A stretch of DNA of 64,000 bases from Cyclaneusma minus (GCA_037179335.1 JAKZHN010000004.1:372001-436000); one strand, 5' to 3'. Positions 1-10,006 are shown, counted from the stretch's first letter. Numbers and translations: made by a program. The notes: generated from the sequence alone by a model not told the origin.

Positions 1-847
1 CTCAAATCTCCCATCTCGATCTCCACTTTCATCTTGAGCATCGGCTTTCATCTCGAGTCTGCGCATAATTGACAGTTTCTTCCTCACGAGCGCAGCCACG
101 CCTTATATGCCTTGTTTCCGCAGCTTCTCGCGTCTCCGCTGTTCACAAATCACTCTGTCGCTCTGCACTTCAACCTGAAGCCATTGCTACTCCACCTGAT
201 GTTCCTGAGAGGGAAATCATAAGTTTTCTGGCCCAGGACGGGATATTTGGCCGACTTGTTCTCTTAATTCCAAGTGGAACTGTACGGTTGTGGGACCCAG
301 AGCAGAATGCGATCTCAGAACGGTTTCTTCTGCAAAGCTTTCTATGCTACAAATAACTTTGCGTCTTTGCCCTTGGTACTTTTGAATTCTGCTAAAACGG
401 TGCACGTGTGTTTGATTTCATATGCCATTACTTGGGTTTGCTTCTAGCATAGCAGCAGTGGTTCAGGTTTATGCCAATGACGCTACTTTCAAAAAGAGGT
501 GAACCGAAATCGTGTGCCCTGAAGATTCACCGTCCGTAGAGGCATGAATTCCGACCAAGGGACAAGGTGAAATGCTTCAGCTAGGCAAAATCGTTCTTGA
601 ATTTCCCATTCGAGGGCCATGCGAGCTTCCTAGCACAGTCCTTCAAATGCAAGTGCAAAGGACTTGAAGAATGAAGATGGGCCGAAGCCTGGTGTTTGAA
701 GGTCTCTGGCTACAGGTATCATTGAAACATCCGAGACTCAAGTGAGAGAACGGTGATCCTCGGAATCTGGACAGGCCTGTCTGCCGAAAATCCCAAAGAA
801 CCCCTCTTATACTTGGATGTCAAGATGGACAGGAATCCGGCATGGCC
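1..847. other. Leading stretch without a supported gene
   Basis: Base composition is normal. A plus-strand reading frame at 69-356 begins with a non-ATG codon and resembles nothing I know. Homology to the family units begins only around 848. The stretch could hold the end of a spliced gene that lies outside the window, but I see no splice-site series or codon pattern that supports one. Confidence 0.5.
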
Positions 848-1115
848 ACTGCTGGCTATCAGACATGCTCTACGTCCCGGAAGCTTCTAGATTGGAGCGG
901 TAGCAGCTGGATTCCTGAATCACGAATCGACGACTACAAGTGTTGAGTTGAGTGAAATGCTCACTTTTCATAGGCAGGAAGTCTACTTCATGTTGTGTTT
1001 TCATGTATCATCACGGTCACCAAGCAGGAGTACACGCAAGTTAGAAACCTCGGCTTTTTGATTGATATAGCCCCACACGCCGGGTTTCTGATCCAGAATC
1101 CATAATGCATCGCCT
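848..1115 (-). repeat. 3'-flank block of family unit F1
   Basis: This block lies downstream of F1 and is repeated, clearly recognisable, downstream of F7 at 60,330-60,540. Shared stretches include CTCTACGTCCCGG, GACGACTACA/GACGACCACA, CAAGTTAGAAACC and GCCGGGTTTCT. Its distal half (about 1,010-1,115) is also found at 3,890-4,000 downstream of F2. It is probably 3'-UTR or terminator DNA copied with each gene. The long match to the F7 flank suggests F1 and F7 are close relatives. Confidence 0.7.
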
Positions 1116-1431
1116 TGTTTCCTTCCGAAAAATTCTGCGCCTCGATGCTACCAGGCAAAGCTGGCGGTTCCGCAATCGAGTCAGCAAAAAGAGGCATGCT
1201 CACCCGAATCTCCCGCCGCAGGACTGTCAATGAGCTCACAGGCTTAATGACCCCTCGCACACCTTGGGGCCAAGGAGGATGATTTCGTGGGCGGTTTGGG
1301 GTGTTGGAGTCGGCTGGACCAGGTCGAAGCCATGAAATCCTCAACCCCAACAGCCTCCCCGACCACGAAATCATCCTCCTTGCCCCCTAATATCCTCCTC
1401 GTCCTCGATGGTTGCCGCTACCCTCAATGTA

Positions 1432-2670
1432 CTAGTGCGCACCATCCTCCTTATCACCCTCGTCTCCACCATCCTCGTTCAACACGATCATGTCCTCCGA
1501 ATCCACCCTAGTCTCTCCAACCTCCTCGCCTCCGCTGATATCCAACTCGTTAGCAACCCAGTAAGATGCGTAGCTGGGATTGTGGGAGCCGTCGTTCCGA
1601 AGCGCTCGACGCATCATTCGCAGAGCCAGCTGCCATTGCCCAACCCACATTCCCGAGAAATCCTTATTACGCTTCACTATCTCCGCCGCGTCGCCGTTAA
1701 CCACGTGGTCCAGATACATTTGCCAGGCACTAAAGCAGGCCTTAGCGTCTGACGCGCCCGCGTCCATGCAGATACTGTAGTGTCTATGCCAAACTAATTC
1801 GAGTTTGCGGAAGACTTCATAGGAGGCTCGCTTGCGGTCGTAGAAAAGGAGTTCCTGGTATTCCGTTGGCGTAAAGAAAACAGGCTGTCCTGATCGTCCC
1901 GGCACCACAATCATTGCGGAGTCGCTAAGCTTGGCAGGACGGTCGGCGAGGAATTGATAATATCGTCGCCATGGTGCGGCCGCCTCCGGATCCATAGCCT
2001 GGGTATGGTCGCTGCTGGCTCTGCTGGACTCTCCACTGAACTCCCTTGAGCCCGGCGGGGTATGGTACTGGCTCATGTTGGCAAAGGGTTCTTGACGATT
2101 GACCAGCTTTAGTGGGCTGTTGGCTGGTCCTGGGCGATGGGTAGCAATGGCGGCCTGGTTTCGCTTGGACTTTCCTCCGCGTCTGCCTCTCTTTCTTTGG
2201 CGACGTCCATTATTGGCTTGTGGGTTGTGGCCGTGGTCGAAACCTGGAGACAGCGGCGGAGTAAGGGGTGTACTGCCTGTAGCGGCAATAGCAGTGCCGT
2301 TGATGGGAATCGCACTCTTGAGACGGTCCGCATACGTATGGGGATGCGAGTGGCGAGGACCGGTAGGCGCGTCCGGCACACTGCTTCTCGGGGGAGTCGT
2401 CTGAGATGGAACGACATATTGAGCTACGTTCTCGCGGGGAATTCTTGCATAGGGACGAATCGGCGGAACCCAGTCTGCTGGATCACCAGCGAATCTGTCT
2501 TCCGACGATTGCTCCAACCCAGCTTCGACGCGGTCAGGGGAAGAATGGAGTCTCGCGCGTAGGTTGGTGACCGGGAGTGTGCGAGTGCTGCCAAGAGCGT
2601 TACCCGGAGCGCGAGAACGAACTTGCTGACCGCGGGATAGGCCCCAATTGATATTGTAACGTCGGTTCAT
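1432..2670 (-). CDS. Family protein F1, 412 aa, function unknown
   Basis: This is an intact frame. I chose the ATG at 2,670 because it aligns with F2's MNR start and sits just after a conserved 5'-UTR splice acceptor; the frame itself extends further upstream. Features in order: WVPPIRP (67-73); APTGPRHSHPHTYADRL (about 101-117); a basic stretch RRQRKRGRRGGKSKR (156-170) that could be a nuclear localisation signal; W234; the conserved core (about 284-365) with LELVWHRHYSIC, ASDAKACFSAWQMYL, NGDAAE and NDGSHNP; an acidic tail (380-410). No signal peptide or membrane segment is visible. There is no coding intron, although F3, F4 and F6 have one at the equivalent place (near residue 38). Function is unknown; a nuclear role is inferred only from the basic stretch. 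Confidence 0.82.
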   Translation of the reverse strand: MNRRYNINWGLSRGQQVRSRAPGNALGSTRTLPVTNLRARLHSSPDRVEAGLEQSSEDRFAGDPADWVPPIRPYARIPRENVAQYVVPSQTTPPRSSVPDAPTGPRHSHPHTYADRLKSAIPINGTAIAATGSTPLTPPLSPGFDHGHNPQANNGRRQRKRGRRGGKSKRNQAAIATHRPGPANSPLKLVNRQEPFANMSQYHTPPGSREFSGESSRASSDHTQAMDPEAAAPWRRYYQFLADRPAKLSDSAMIVVPGRSGQPVFFTPTEYQELLFYDRKRASYEVFRKLELVWHRHYSICMDAGASDAKACFSAWQMYLDHVVNGDAAEIVKRNKDFSGMWVGQWQLALRMMRRALRNDGSHNPSYASYWVANELDISGGEEVGETRVDSEDMIVLNEDGGDEGDKEDGAH

Positions 2671-2704
2671 AGTAAATGTTCGGGTCCGGTATCGTGATGG
2701 AGTA

Positions 2705-3103
2705 CTGCAGGATACGGTTAGCTTCAGTAATCCCAAATAGTATACGAGACTATGGACTTGAAAAACAGCTCAAAAAGTCGGCGAGCAACGTGATAAATGG
2801 ATAGCAATAGCCGCGACTATACTGGGGATGCTCTAGTCTGGTGATCTGCTTTATCCCTGAGTTCCCAGGGCAGCGCCGACAACGAGACTACCCGCAGGAG
2901 CGCCAGCGATAACTGTCGCAGATGTCTTGGGCCTGGAGACTTCTTCGAGGCTGGGAGCTCCATCTCAAAAGGAAAAAAAGCGCGCATGGCCTCGAGGAAC
3001 ACCACTTAAGCCCGAATAGCTTGCGCAAGGACACGTTGCGCAGCTTGTGGATTCTGCGCTAACCAAATACCATAGCGCAGGAATAGGGGTAAGCGGAACT
3101 TGC
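2705..3103 (-). other. 5'-UTR intron of F1 with GC-AG ends
   Basis: On the minus strand the donor reads CATCCAG|GCAAGT and the acceptor CTAACCGTATCCTGCAG|T, giving 399 nt. The same arrangement is seen upstream of F2 (also a GC donor) and of F3 and F4 (GTAAGT donors). Conservation in four paralogs is the evidence; there is no transcript. The intron interior (2,750-3,010) also shows patchy similarity to the F3 and F4 introns. Confidence 0.62.
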
Positions 3104-3276
3104 CTGGATGAATATAGAACAAGGTAGTCGAGATCGATAAGCCTTAGGGGTCGTGATAAATTGCCTTTAATATTGCTTCAAGCAGTATCGAAGGTAAATA
3201 GGTTTTGCGCGTTATTATGGCTTGACTTCGATATTGCTTAAAGCAAGAAAATGTGAAATAAATGTATCTGCGCGAT

Positions 3277-3410
3277 ATTGCTAATCGATGGAAAAAGGAA
3301 AAGAAGCTGGTGCTTGCAAAAAGGTTTTGTGCTTTCCCAGCGCTCCGCTAAACTCGCTCGCTCGCCTCGTTCGCCTGCACCGCTCGCTTGGATGGATATC
3401 ACTTTTTTCA
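3277..3410 (-). promoter_or_regulatory. Conserved promoter-proximal block of F1
   Basis: Read on the minus strand the block starts AAAAAAGTGATATCCATCC and continues with repeated GCGAGC/GCGAACG units, then GTTTAGCGGAGCGCTGGGAAAGC. It lies about 175-300 bp upstream of the 5'-UTR donor. Related blocks precede F2 (6,110), F3 (8,752), F4 (25,688), F6 (59,510) and F7 (62,107). Retention at six loci suggests promoter or transcription-start function. Confidence 0.6.
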
Positions 3411-3889
3411 GAGGTAGATAAGATTTGCTATCGCCATTTGGTATTATATAAAATTGCTGATTTTTCAAAAAGGAGTATATAGCTACTACCGCAGCTTGAT
3501 TAAGATAAAACAAAGTAGGTAATTCCTATATATCTTCAGAAATTGAGAATACCCAATGACTTTAACTAGTTCTTAGAAATGGCGAGAAACCTGCAATTCA
3601 CAAAATACGTGGCTCTCAAAATTAAGGAAAAGGCCACCATTAGCTAATGGTTGTTAATTTTGAACTCCTAGGACTATAATTCGATCCTCCTGCCCCTCGC
3701 CATTAATGGCATAGTTATGAGAAATTTACTTGATTGGAAAAAATCAAGGTAATCAGGAGAAATATCAGCAAGTCCTGGTCCTGGAATCTGCTATTCTAAT
3801 TAAATATTAACGGCTATCGGGTATATTCTGGGTTCTGAAAGCTTCCAACCTGAAGCGAGGACTATTGGCTGACCGGATCAATCAGTCAC
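3411..3889. other. Intergenic DNA between F1 and F2 units
   Basis: No coding region is supported. The sequence is moderately A+T-rich. From about 3,790 it begins to resemble the other 3'-flank blocks (ACGGCTATCGGGTAT compared with GCCGGCTATCCGGTAT at 6,374). Confidence 0.5.
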
Positions 3890-4000
3890 ATAGCAGCAGT
3901 ACATGCAAGTTAGAAACCTCGGCTCTTTTCATTTTCTCTAGCTTGACACGCCGGGTTTCTAATCCAAAATCCGTCCATTGCCCTATTCCCGTGACCGTCT
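3890..4000 (-). repeat. 3'-flank block of F2
   Basis: The sequence contains CATGCAAGTTAGAAACCTCGG and ACGCCGGGTTTCT, matching 1,010-1,115 downstream of F1 and 60,435-60,540 downstream of F7. It probably includes the 3' end of the transcription unit. Confidence 0.6.
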
Positions 4001-4172
4001 AAAGAACACAATGACTTGGCCGCCACCCCGGAAATCTAGCAATTCCTATCCCGGGCCTGCAAAGGCAATGGCAAGCAAGCCCACCCAATCTCACTGCCGA
4101 AAAACCAGCCACGAGCTCACAAGCTCGATAACTCGCGCCTCCTCACCATGCGTGGAGGACAAGATCCGCATC

Positions 4173-5630
4173 TCAGACGGTCCAAATCGGCAAGGCGACG
4201 ATGCGGCTCGGCAGGGATACGGTGCGGATCTTCTGGACGGACTCGAACTGGTCGGAAAAGCCATGTGATGACTCCGTCCCATCTGTTCTTGTCCTTTCCT
4301 CCACCATTGTTATCCACAGCATATTCCTCATCCACAGCATATTCGCCCTCCTCGTCCACACCACCAATATCCACCCCGTCCCCACCATCCCCGCCCTCCC
4401 GTCCCCGCCATCTTCATCATCTGCCTCGCGACCTTGTTCATCCCACACGATCCTACTTTCTCCGGTTTCCTTGCTCTCGCTCGCATCCAAAGCATTCGCA
4501 ATATAGTATGCAGCGTTATTGGGATTATGCGAACCATCGCCACGCCTTACTCGATCGATCATCTGCTCTGCGTGCTGCCACTGGGCGTTGTAAAGCCCCA
4601 CGAAATGGCTATCCCATTGCACCCTGACCGACGCCTCACCTCCCTCCAAATCACCCAAATATCGTTCCCAAGCCCGAATGCAAGCCTCAGCGTCGTCCCA
4701 TTCAATCTCCTCCCTAAAAAATCGGTAACGTTCGTGCCAGCTTCGCTGGAGTTTGTTCAAAATCATTTCGTAATCAGCTCTGCGGGAGATCTCTTGGAGT
4801 TCGGCTACGTATGCTGTCCGCTCAGCCAACTCCGTGGGCGACAGCACACGCGGCTGTACTGGGACACCGGTATAGCCTAACAGCCCCGGTGCAGCAGTCC
4901 CCACGGAGTGGTCGAGGGCGGGTGGCTGGAAGGGATCGATGTAGTACTGGCCGCACAGCCAGGTTCCGCCTACCTAGGAGGCCATGGCTTGGCTCTTATT
5001 GCTGCTCTGTCTGCTCAGGAAATCACTGGAGCCCGAAGAGTTCGATGGGTAACTGTACACTCCTTGCCAATATTAATAGGGGGCGGCGAGTGGAAGAATC
5101 CCTGCTCTGAGACCAAAGGAAGCAGAAACGGCCTGCTCTCTCTTCTTCTTTTCGGCTTGTTTCGCCCTCTTGCGGCGCTAATTCCGATTGTAATTATTCC
5201 GCTTCCTTAACGAGGCTTTCTCGGCGTCTCCGTCGTTCTTCCGCTCGGGGGATGGCATACTGCGGCTCTTACTGTCTCTCTCGGTAGCGAGTAATACGCT
5301 TTCCTTGCCATTAGTAGCCTCGGGTTTCGAAGCATCACGGGTAATGGTAGCGGTACCATTAATGAGGATAAAGCTTTTCAAACGATCTGCCCACGTGTGC
5401 GAGTGGGAATAACGAGGGCCGTTGGGCGCGCCTGGGACGACGATTGTTCTCTTAAATGGAGTAATCCGGGCCGCTACCAAATTACGGGCGTCTTCGCGAT
5501 CAATCCTGGTACGGGGACGAGTTGGTGGTGTCCAGAGCGACGGGTTTCCGGTGGAGATATTCTGCGAAGACTGCTTGGTGATTTATAAGCCGCGAGAGTG
5601 GCCCTTGGGGAGATTCGAGCTTCTATTCAT
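4173..5630 (-). pseudogene. Family copy F2, four in-frame stops
   Basis: From an ATG at 5,630 (MNRSSNL, aligning with the F1 start) a single frame runs to 4,173 with stop codons at 5,583-5,585, 5,178-5,180, 5,073-5,075 and 4,974-4,976 and no frameshift; I checked that all distances are multiples of three. Between the stops the family landmarks survive: LWTPPTRP, GAPNGPRYSHSHTWADRL, a KKKRE basic stretch, GGTWL, and the whole core (RSWHERY, DDAEACIRAWERYL, GGEA, NAQWQHAEQM, RRGDGSHNP). The exact C-terminus is uncertain because the acidic tail could be read in another frame. The stops are TAA or TAG, as CAA, CAG or TGG codons would give under RIP-type transitions. The last 243 codons stay open. 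Confidence 0.78.
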
Positions 5631-5644
5631 TATTGGGATGAGAT

Positions 5645-5983
5645 CTAATACCATAGAACAATTAGCTTGAGCGGTTTCAAAAAGTACACGAACGGTGGAT
5701 TTGGAGAGACAGTCCAAAACGCATATAATAACCTGGTAACAGCGGCCACGAGAAGCTTGGGGCTTGGTCTTGTGGTATATTTCGTCTCCGAGAGAGAAGC
5801 GGCGGCCACGAAGCTATGCCCAGGAGCTCCAGCTGCAAAATGCGCAGATCTTCGCGCCTTGAGACTGGAGGTGATCACTCCACGCTTTAAGGGACACCAT
5901 TGGACTGGAGTTCGACGCTATTGCGCCAGCGCACTTGGCGTAGCAAATACCATAAGGCAGAAATTAGGGTAGGAGGAACTTGC
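5645..5983 (-). other. 5'-UTR intron of F2 with GC-AG ends
   Basis: The donor is ATTCAG|GCAAGTTCC and the acceptor GCTAATTGTTCTATGGTATTAG|A, 339 nt, matching the F1 arrangement. Both have the rarer GC donor, which groups F1 with F2. Inferred from paralog conservation only. Confidence 0.55.
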
Positions 5984-6109
5984 CTGAATCATTGGAAAGC
6001 GGTGATAATCGAGCTTGAGACCTTGAACTCAAGAAAGGATTGTTGGAACTTTTGGTAGATTGTGCTTCGACGATATTAGAATCGGTGTACGAAGTAAATT
6101 GATCTGTTC

Positions 6110-6212
6110 GTTATTGATTAACGGAGAAAGGAAAAAAAGTAGTGCTCGCGGAAGGGTTTTGTGCTTTCCTCTCGCTTCGCTAAACCTCGCTTGCTTGCAT
6201 GGATATTACTTC
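6110..6212 (-). promoter_or_regulatory. Conserved promoter-proximal block of F2
   Basis: On the minus strand it reads AAGTAATATCCATGCAAGCAAGCGAGG, then TTTAGCGAAGCGAGAGG and AAAGCACAAAACCC. It is a weaker version of the F1 block (GTGATATC has become GTAATATC), in line with the decayed state of this copy. It lies about 130-230 bp upstream of the 5'-UTR donor. Confidence 0.5.
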
Positions 6213-6888
6213 TTAGCTAACTAACAAGCCTAGGACTCGAACTCCTTTTGATCTTTGCCACTACCCTCCACCTCGCCCTCCAGGCCTCCACTCTGCTGTT
6301 CATTCACCCCTCCTCGCCATTGGCGGGATCAGCAACCCTTGGGCCTGTAATCAGTTATTCTAATTGACGACTGCCGGCTATCCGGTATGCTTTGCGTCCC
6401 GGACTGGAGTAAGAATAGCCGACTATTAAAGTAGTCGCCTACGGGTGCGGAAAGAAATGATTGGGCTGACTACCTAATAAGTCTGCTTCGGATCGGCGTT
6501 ATCACAGTCACAAAGCAAGAGTATATTGTATACACAAATAAAAAACGCGTTTTTTGGATAGTCCACACACTGGGTTCTGCTCAAAAGGAAATTGTCGAAC
6601 GCCCCCTAGAATCTGGTTCTAAAACGGCTCACGGCCGCGGATCATGGCTTGTCCCAAACATGCCTACGGCAAAACAAGCTTGAGTTTGAGCCAGCCTAAT
6701 CCAGTCCCCCCACCAGCTATGGCCGCGATAGCCCAGGGTACGAGAGTCTTCAGAGTTTGCCATCGGCAATGGCGACTTTGTGTGGCTGAATCCAAGCATT
6801 GCTGCCGTCCACGCTATCCTGCTCGCCCCCGTCGAAACCCTCATCCTGCTCATACTCCTCGGCACCGAAACCCTCGCTATCCTCCAGA
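6213..6888. other. Spacer between F2 and F3 with degenerate 3'-flank block
   Basis: No separate gene is supported. At 6,510-6,610 a diverged form of the 3'-flank block is visible (CACAGTCACAAAGCAAGAGTA, then ACACTGGGTTCTG). At 6,750-6,890 the minus strand can be read as an acidic tail (SGEDSLEDSEGFG...) in a different frame from F3. The F3 C-terminus may therefore have been changed by a frameshift. Confidence 0.45.
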
Positions 6889-8288
6889 CTATCCTCTCCG
6901 CTGACCACGACTTCTCCGCCGCCCTCCCCAAGTCCCCATTCTTCTCCTCGCTCGCCTGGCCTCATCCTCCCCGTGTTCAAGCATCATACGGTCGAACACA
7001 ATTTCCAAATCCACCACTTTATCATTCTCTTCCTTGCTTTTCTCAGGCTCGAAAGGCTTGCTTGCAGCAGAAACTGGGGGCCCTTGGTGGTATGAAGAGT
7101 TAAGGGGGTTGTGAGATCCATCTCCACGCTTGGCGCGCTTCTCCATTTCTTCTGCGAGCTCCAGCTGTGCGTTCCAAAGAGGGACGAACCCGCGATCACA
7201 TCGCGCTCTGATAGCAGCATCTCCAGACACCAGAAGATATTTGTAGATGATCCATGCCCGAAGGCAGGCTTCTGCGTCTGTAAAGCCGCGGTCCATGTAA
7301 TGACGATAGGCGTTATGCCATGTCTCCTCGAGCTTGTTCAAGATACCTTCGTAGATTTTGAATCGTGGAAACTTGTCGAAACTCAGATTGTACTCCAGCG
7401 CTTCCTCAAGCATCTCCCCGCGGGAAAGCATGCGTGGCTGTACCGGGGCGGGTTGGCCGTGAACAGAGTATGGGTAGTGCTCCCAAGACGCGACGGCTCG
7501 CGATGCGAGAGATTGCGTACCATTGCTTATCGGCTTGCTAGGAAGTGCAGTCAAGCCTGTGGGTTGGGACGGACCAAAACGATCTAACGTTGGAGGAGTC
7601 CTGGTGGTATGGGTATTACAAGGGCCAGCGTGGACATGTTTCTTGTTGTTGTTCTTCCAATTCTTTCGTTCCAAACGGGAACAATTCTTGTTGTTGACCG
7701 CAGCCGCGGGAGGAACTGCTATATCGTAGTTCTCATATTGTAAGGCGGAGGGAAGTGGCGCTAGTGTCTTGGTCTTTGCGGCTTCGCTCGCTACCCGATC
7801 GGCGTATGTGTGGTGATGACTGTTCCTAGGACCCTTCGGGGCTCCCGGGAGCCCGAAGCCACTGATCTGAGTAGCAGATGGCCGGGCTCGGTGAGGCCGC
7901 ATTGAAGCGTTGTCCATTGGACGTGGTGCTTGCTTCGTGGGTCGGATTGGCGGTATCCATTGCATGGGATCTTCATGGAAGTGGTGTGATGTATTGGACG
8001 GACTCACTGACTTGCAAACGACCTCGAAGTTGGCAATTGCTTGGTAGTTGGGATATTTCGGATCATGGGAGCTATTGCCATGTAACTACATCAAAAGAGT
8101 CAGGATCAAGCACTTATGATATTGGGGCTGGTAAGGCTCGGGGTAAAGAACACGGCTAGAGACTAGAAGAACTCGAAACTTACCCGGAGCTTGGTGGTAG
8201 GGAGGCTGTGGTCAGCGCGAACAAGTGCGCGAGGAATGATCGATGGGCCACGGGGTCTGGCCCCATTGGTATTCAGTTGTAGGCTCAT
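6889..8288 (-). CDS. Family protein F3, 433 aa, one coding intron
   Basis: Exon 1 is 8,288-8,184 (ATG, 35 codons, MSLQLNTNG...TTKLR) and exon 2 is 8,085-6,889. The 98-nt intron has GTAAGT, CTGAC and TAG, is in phase 0, and has a counterpart at the same place in F4 and F6. Landmarks: WIPPIRP (78-84); GAPKGPRNSHHHTYADRV (115-132); a K/N-rich stretch (170-184); W235; core 279-365 with LEETWHNAYRHYMDRG, DAEACLRAW, SGDAA, LWNAQLELAEEM and RGDGSHNP. The last 25 residues are arginine-rich, unlike the acidic tails of the paralogs, and an acidic reading exists in another frame, so a late frameshift is possible. No signal peptide or membrane helix is visible. Function is unknown. This is the best gene model for the family. 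Confidence 0.85.
8086..8183 (-). other. Coding intron of F3
   Basis: Donor CTCCGG|GTAAGTTTCGAGTTC; branch GATCCTGAC; acceptor GATGTAG|TTACATGG. It aligns end to end with the F4 intron (25,082-25,180) and in its terminal parts with the F6 intron (58,877-58,970). Confidence 0.8.
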
Positions 8289-8302
8289 GATTGTTTCGTG
8301 AC

Positions 8303-8624
8303 CTAAACAACACGGATACTGTCAGTCTCGTTGGGTCCAGAACATCGGAGTTGCGAATTAGAGACAGCTCAAACCGCCCGGGAGCAGTGTGATAGGTGGC
8401 AATGGCAGGCACAAGCATGCTTTTTGTGGTCTGCCTCATCTCCGAGAGCAGCGGCAGCGGCGAATTTATGCGACAAGGCTCCAGCAGCAACAGTTACAGA
8501 CTCCGGTCTTGGAGACTCCCCCAATGCTAGGATCTTTCCGAGAGAGCCAGAGCCTGCTTGCGCCCGGGCATCTTGCGTAGCGTGCGAATATTGTGCCGAC
8601 CAGATAAGAGGGGGGCGAACTTAC
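8303..8624 (-). other. 5'-UTR intron of F3
   Basis: Donor TTCA|GTAAGTTCG; acceptor CTGACAGTATCCGTGTTGTTTAG|G, 322 nt, ending 14 nt before the ATG. The same layout exists in F1, F2 and F4. Confidence 0.6.
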
Positions 8625-8751
8625 TGAACTTGTTATGGAGAAGTATATCGATGAAGGTAATAAGCAAAGCGACCGTGAAGACCGCTTTTAATAAGAAGCT
8701 GATAAAAGTCGGTGACTCGGTGTACAAAGAGGGTGTGTTTGTGTTTGCTCT

Positions 8752-8850
8752 GTTATTGATGGGTGAGAAAGAGAAAGCGGTGCTCGTGCCTAGACTTCCT
8801 TCATGTTACCTAGTGCTCCGCTAAGCGGATCGGATGAAAATCACTTTTTT
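8752..8850 (-). promoter_or_regulatory. Conserved promoter-proximal block of F3
   Basis: Minus strand: AAAAAAAGTGATTTTCATCCG, then GCTTAGCGGAGCACTAGG. It keeps the GTGAT box and the TTAGCGGAGC stretch but has lost most GCGAGC repeats. It lies about 130-225 bp upstream of the 5'-UTR donor. Confidence 0.5.
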
Positions 8851-8865
8851 TCAAAAATATCAAAG

Positions 8866-9083
8866 TGTTGGTATTAATAAGGGGAATAAAGCGATCACTC
8901 AAACGAGTAATAACGGAGGTAGCAGGCAATCGAGTGTATTCATCGTTAGGTCTGACTATGCAGAGCACCCTGCAACTAGGTAGATATACCTATAGGTTAG
9001 CGTGGTGGCCTGAGGCCCTCAGGGGTAGTGGTGAGGGTGAGGGAAAGGGAGTGCGCACGGGTCATCCTGACCTGAGTGTTACA
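8866..9083 (+). mobile_element. Solo LTR, first of three related copies
   Basis: The element starts TGTTGGTATTAATAAGGGG and ends GAGTGTTACA (TG...CA). The same sequence recurs at 60,042-60,270 in the same orientation and at 57,068-57,301 inverted. Shared stretches include GGCC(T/A)(G/A)AGGCCCTCA, TAGATATACC and GCGCACGGG. No internal coding region accompanies any copy and I see no clear target-site duplication, so old solo LTRs are the simplest reading. It lies between the F3 promoter block and the 3' flank of F4. Confidence 0.65.
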
Positions 9084-9365
9084 ATAGAGCAGGAGTACGG
9101 AGAAGTTAAAGAACTCGGCTTTCTTTTTTCTAATCCTATGAGACTAGAATGCTGGGTTCAGCTAAAATGAATGTCATGAAGTGTCCCCATTTGCTACCAA
9201 AGATGTTTCTAACCACGGGTCAAGACTGAACCCAAGAAGCTAGAAACTGCAAGACCGAGCTAAATGCGCCTCAGTTGAACTCAATCCCCCCACCTTCACC
9301 ACCAACGGGTCGTGAGCCTCATATTCGACCATGCTTTTCATCCCTCTCAAACCCATCATCCCCGC
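9084..9365. other. 3' flank of F4
   Basis: Positions 9,095-9,180 carry a diverged 3'-flank block (GGAGTACGGAGAAGTTAAAGA, CTCGGCTTTC, GCTGGGTTCAG). Positions 9,280-9,365 read as a possible acidic or low-complexity tail region of the family. No independent gene is seen. Confidence 0.45.
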
Positions 9366-10006
9366 CTACTCGTCGAGGCCATCACCCCCACTTCCCTCCA
9401 TACCATCCTCCATACCAGCTCCTTCATGCCGAAGTAGTCTGCGTTCCAGGAATTCTTCCAAATCAACCATACCACCGTTCTCTTCCTCGCTCACTCCGAC
9501 GTCCAGGCACATACTTGCAGCGGAGACAGGTTCTCCTCGGTGGTACTCGGTATTCTGAGGGTTGTGAGAGCCGTTGCCTTGCCTCGCACGCTCCTGCATA
9601 CTCTCCACCGGCTCAAGCTGCGCATTCCAAATGAACACGAACTCAGGATCGCATCCGTGCCGCATCCAACGACCTGCTTCTCCTGAGATCAAATCCGTCC
9701 TGTAGCTGTTCCAGGCATAGAGACAAGCCTCTGCATCCGGCAAACCCTCTCCTCTGTAACTATTGTAGATACAGTGCCAATCCTGTTCAAGCCTGCCGAA
9801 GATACCTGCGTAAATGGCGAGCTTGCGCATGTGATCGTTCTGAGCCTTCACCTCAGCCCACTCCGTGGGGGAAGCCGCGGGGGGCTGTACCGGGACACCG
9901 GTATGGCCTAACAGTCCCGGCGCAGCAACCCCCACGGAGGGGACGAGAGTGAAGATTTCGAAGGCAGAGGATCTGCTGTACTCCCAGGTTCCACCGATTT
10001 GCCATG
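9366..10006 (-). pseudogene. Family copy F4, C-terminal fragment
   Basis: The frame is open from the hAT-like insertion to a stop at 9,366. It begins IGGTWEYSR, continues with PGLLGHTGVPVQP, and includes the full core: LEQDWHCIYNSYRGEG, DAEACLYAWNSY, SGEAG, WNAQLEPVESM, RQGNGSHNP, then an acidic tail. The upstream codons of this frame are found across the insertion at 10,704-11,133. The fragment has no start of its own. It has no premature stops, so the gene was probably intact until the insertions. Confidence 0.85.
9999..10006. repeat. Left target-site duplication of hAT-like element
   Basis: The 8 bases TTGCCATG here recur directly after the element at 10,696-10,703. Confidence 0.85.

Noticed and set aside
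69..356. 95-codon plus-strand frame at the left end
   Set aside because: It has no ATG start, no recognisable domain and no paralog in the window.
2099..2562. Plus-strand frames opposite F1
   Set aside because: They mirror the well-supported F1 coding sequence, whose paralogs conserve the minus-strand protein, not these frames.
1432..2670. Secreted effector hypothesis for the family
   Set aside because: F1, F3 and F5 have no N-terminal signal peptide, no cysteine pattern and basic nuclear-signal-like stretches instead; secretion has no support in the sequence.
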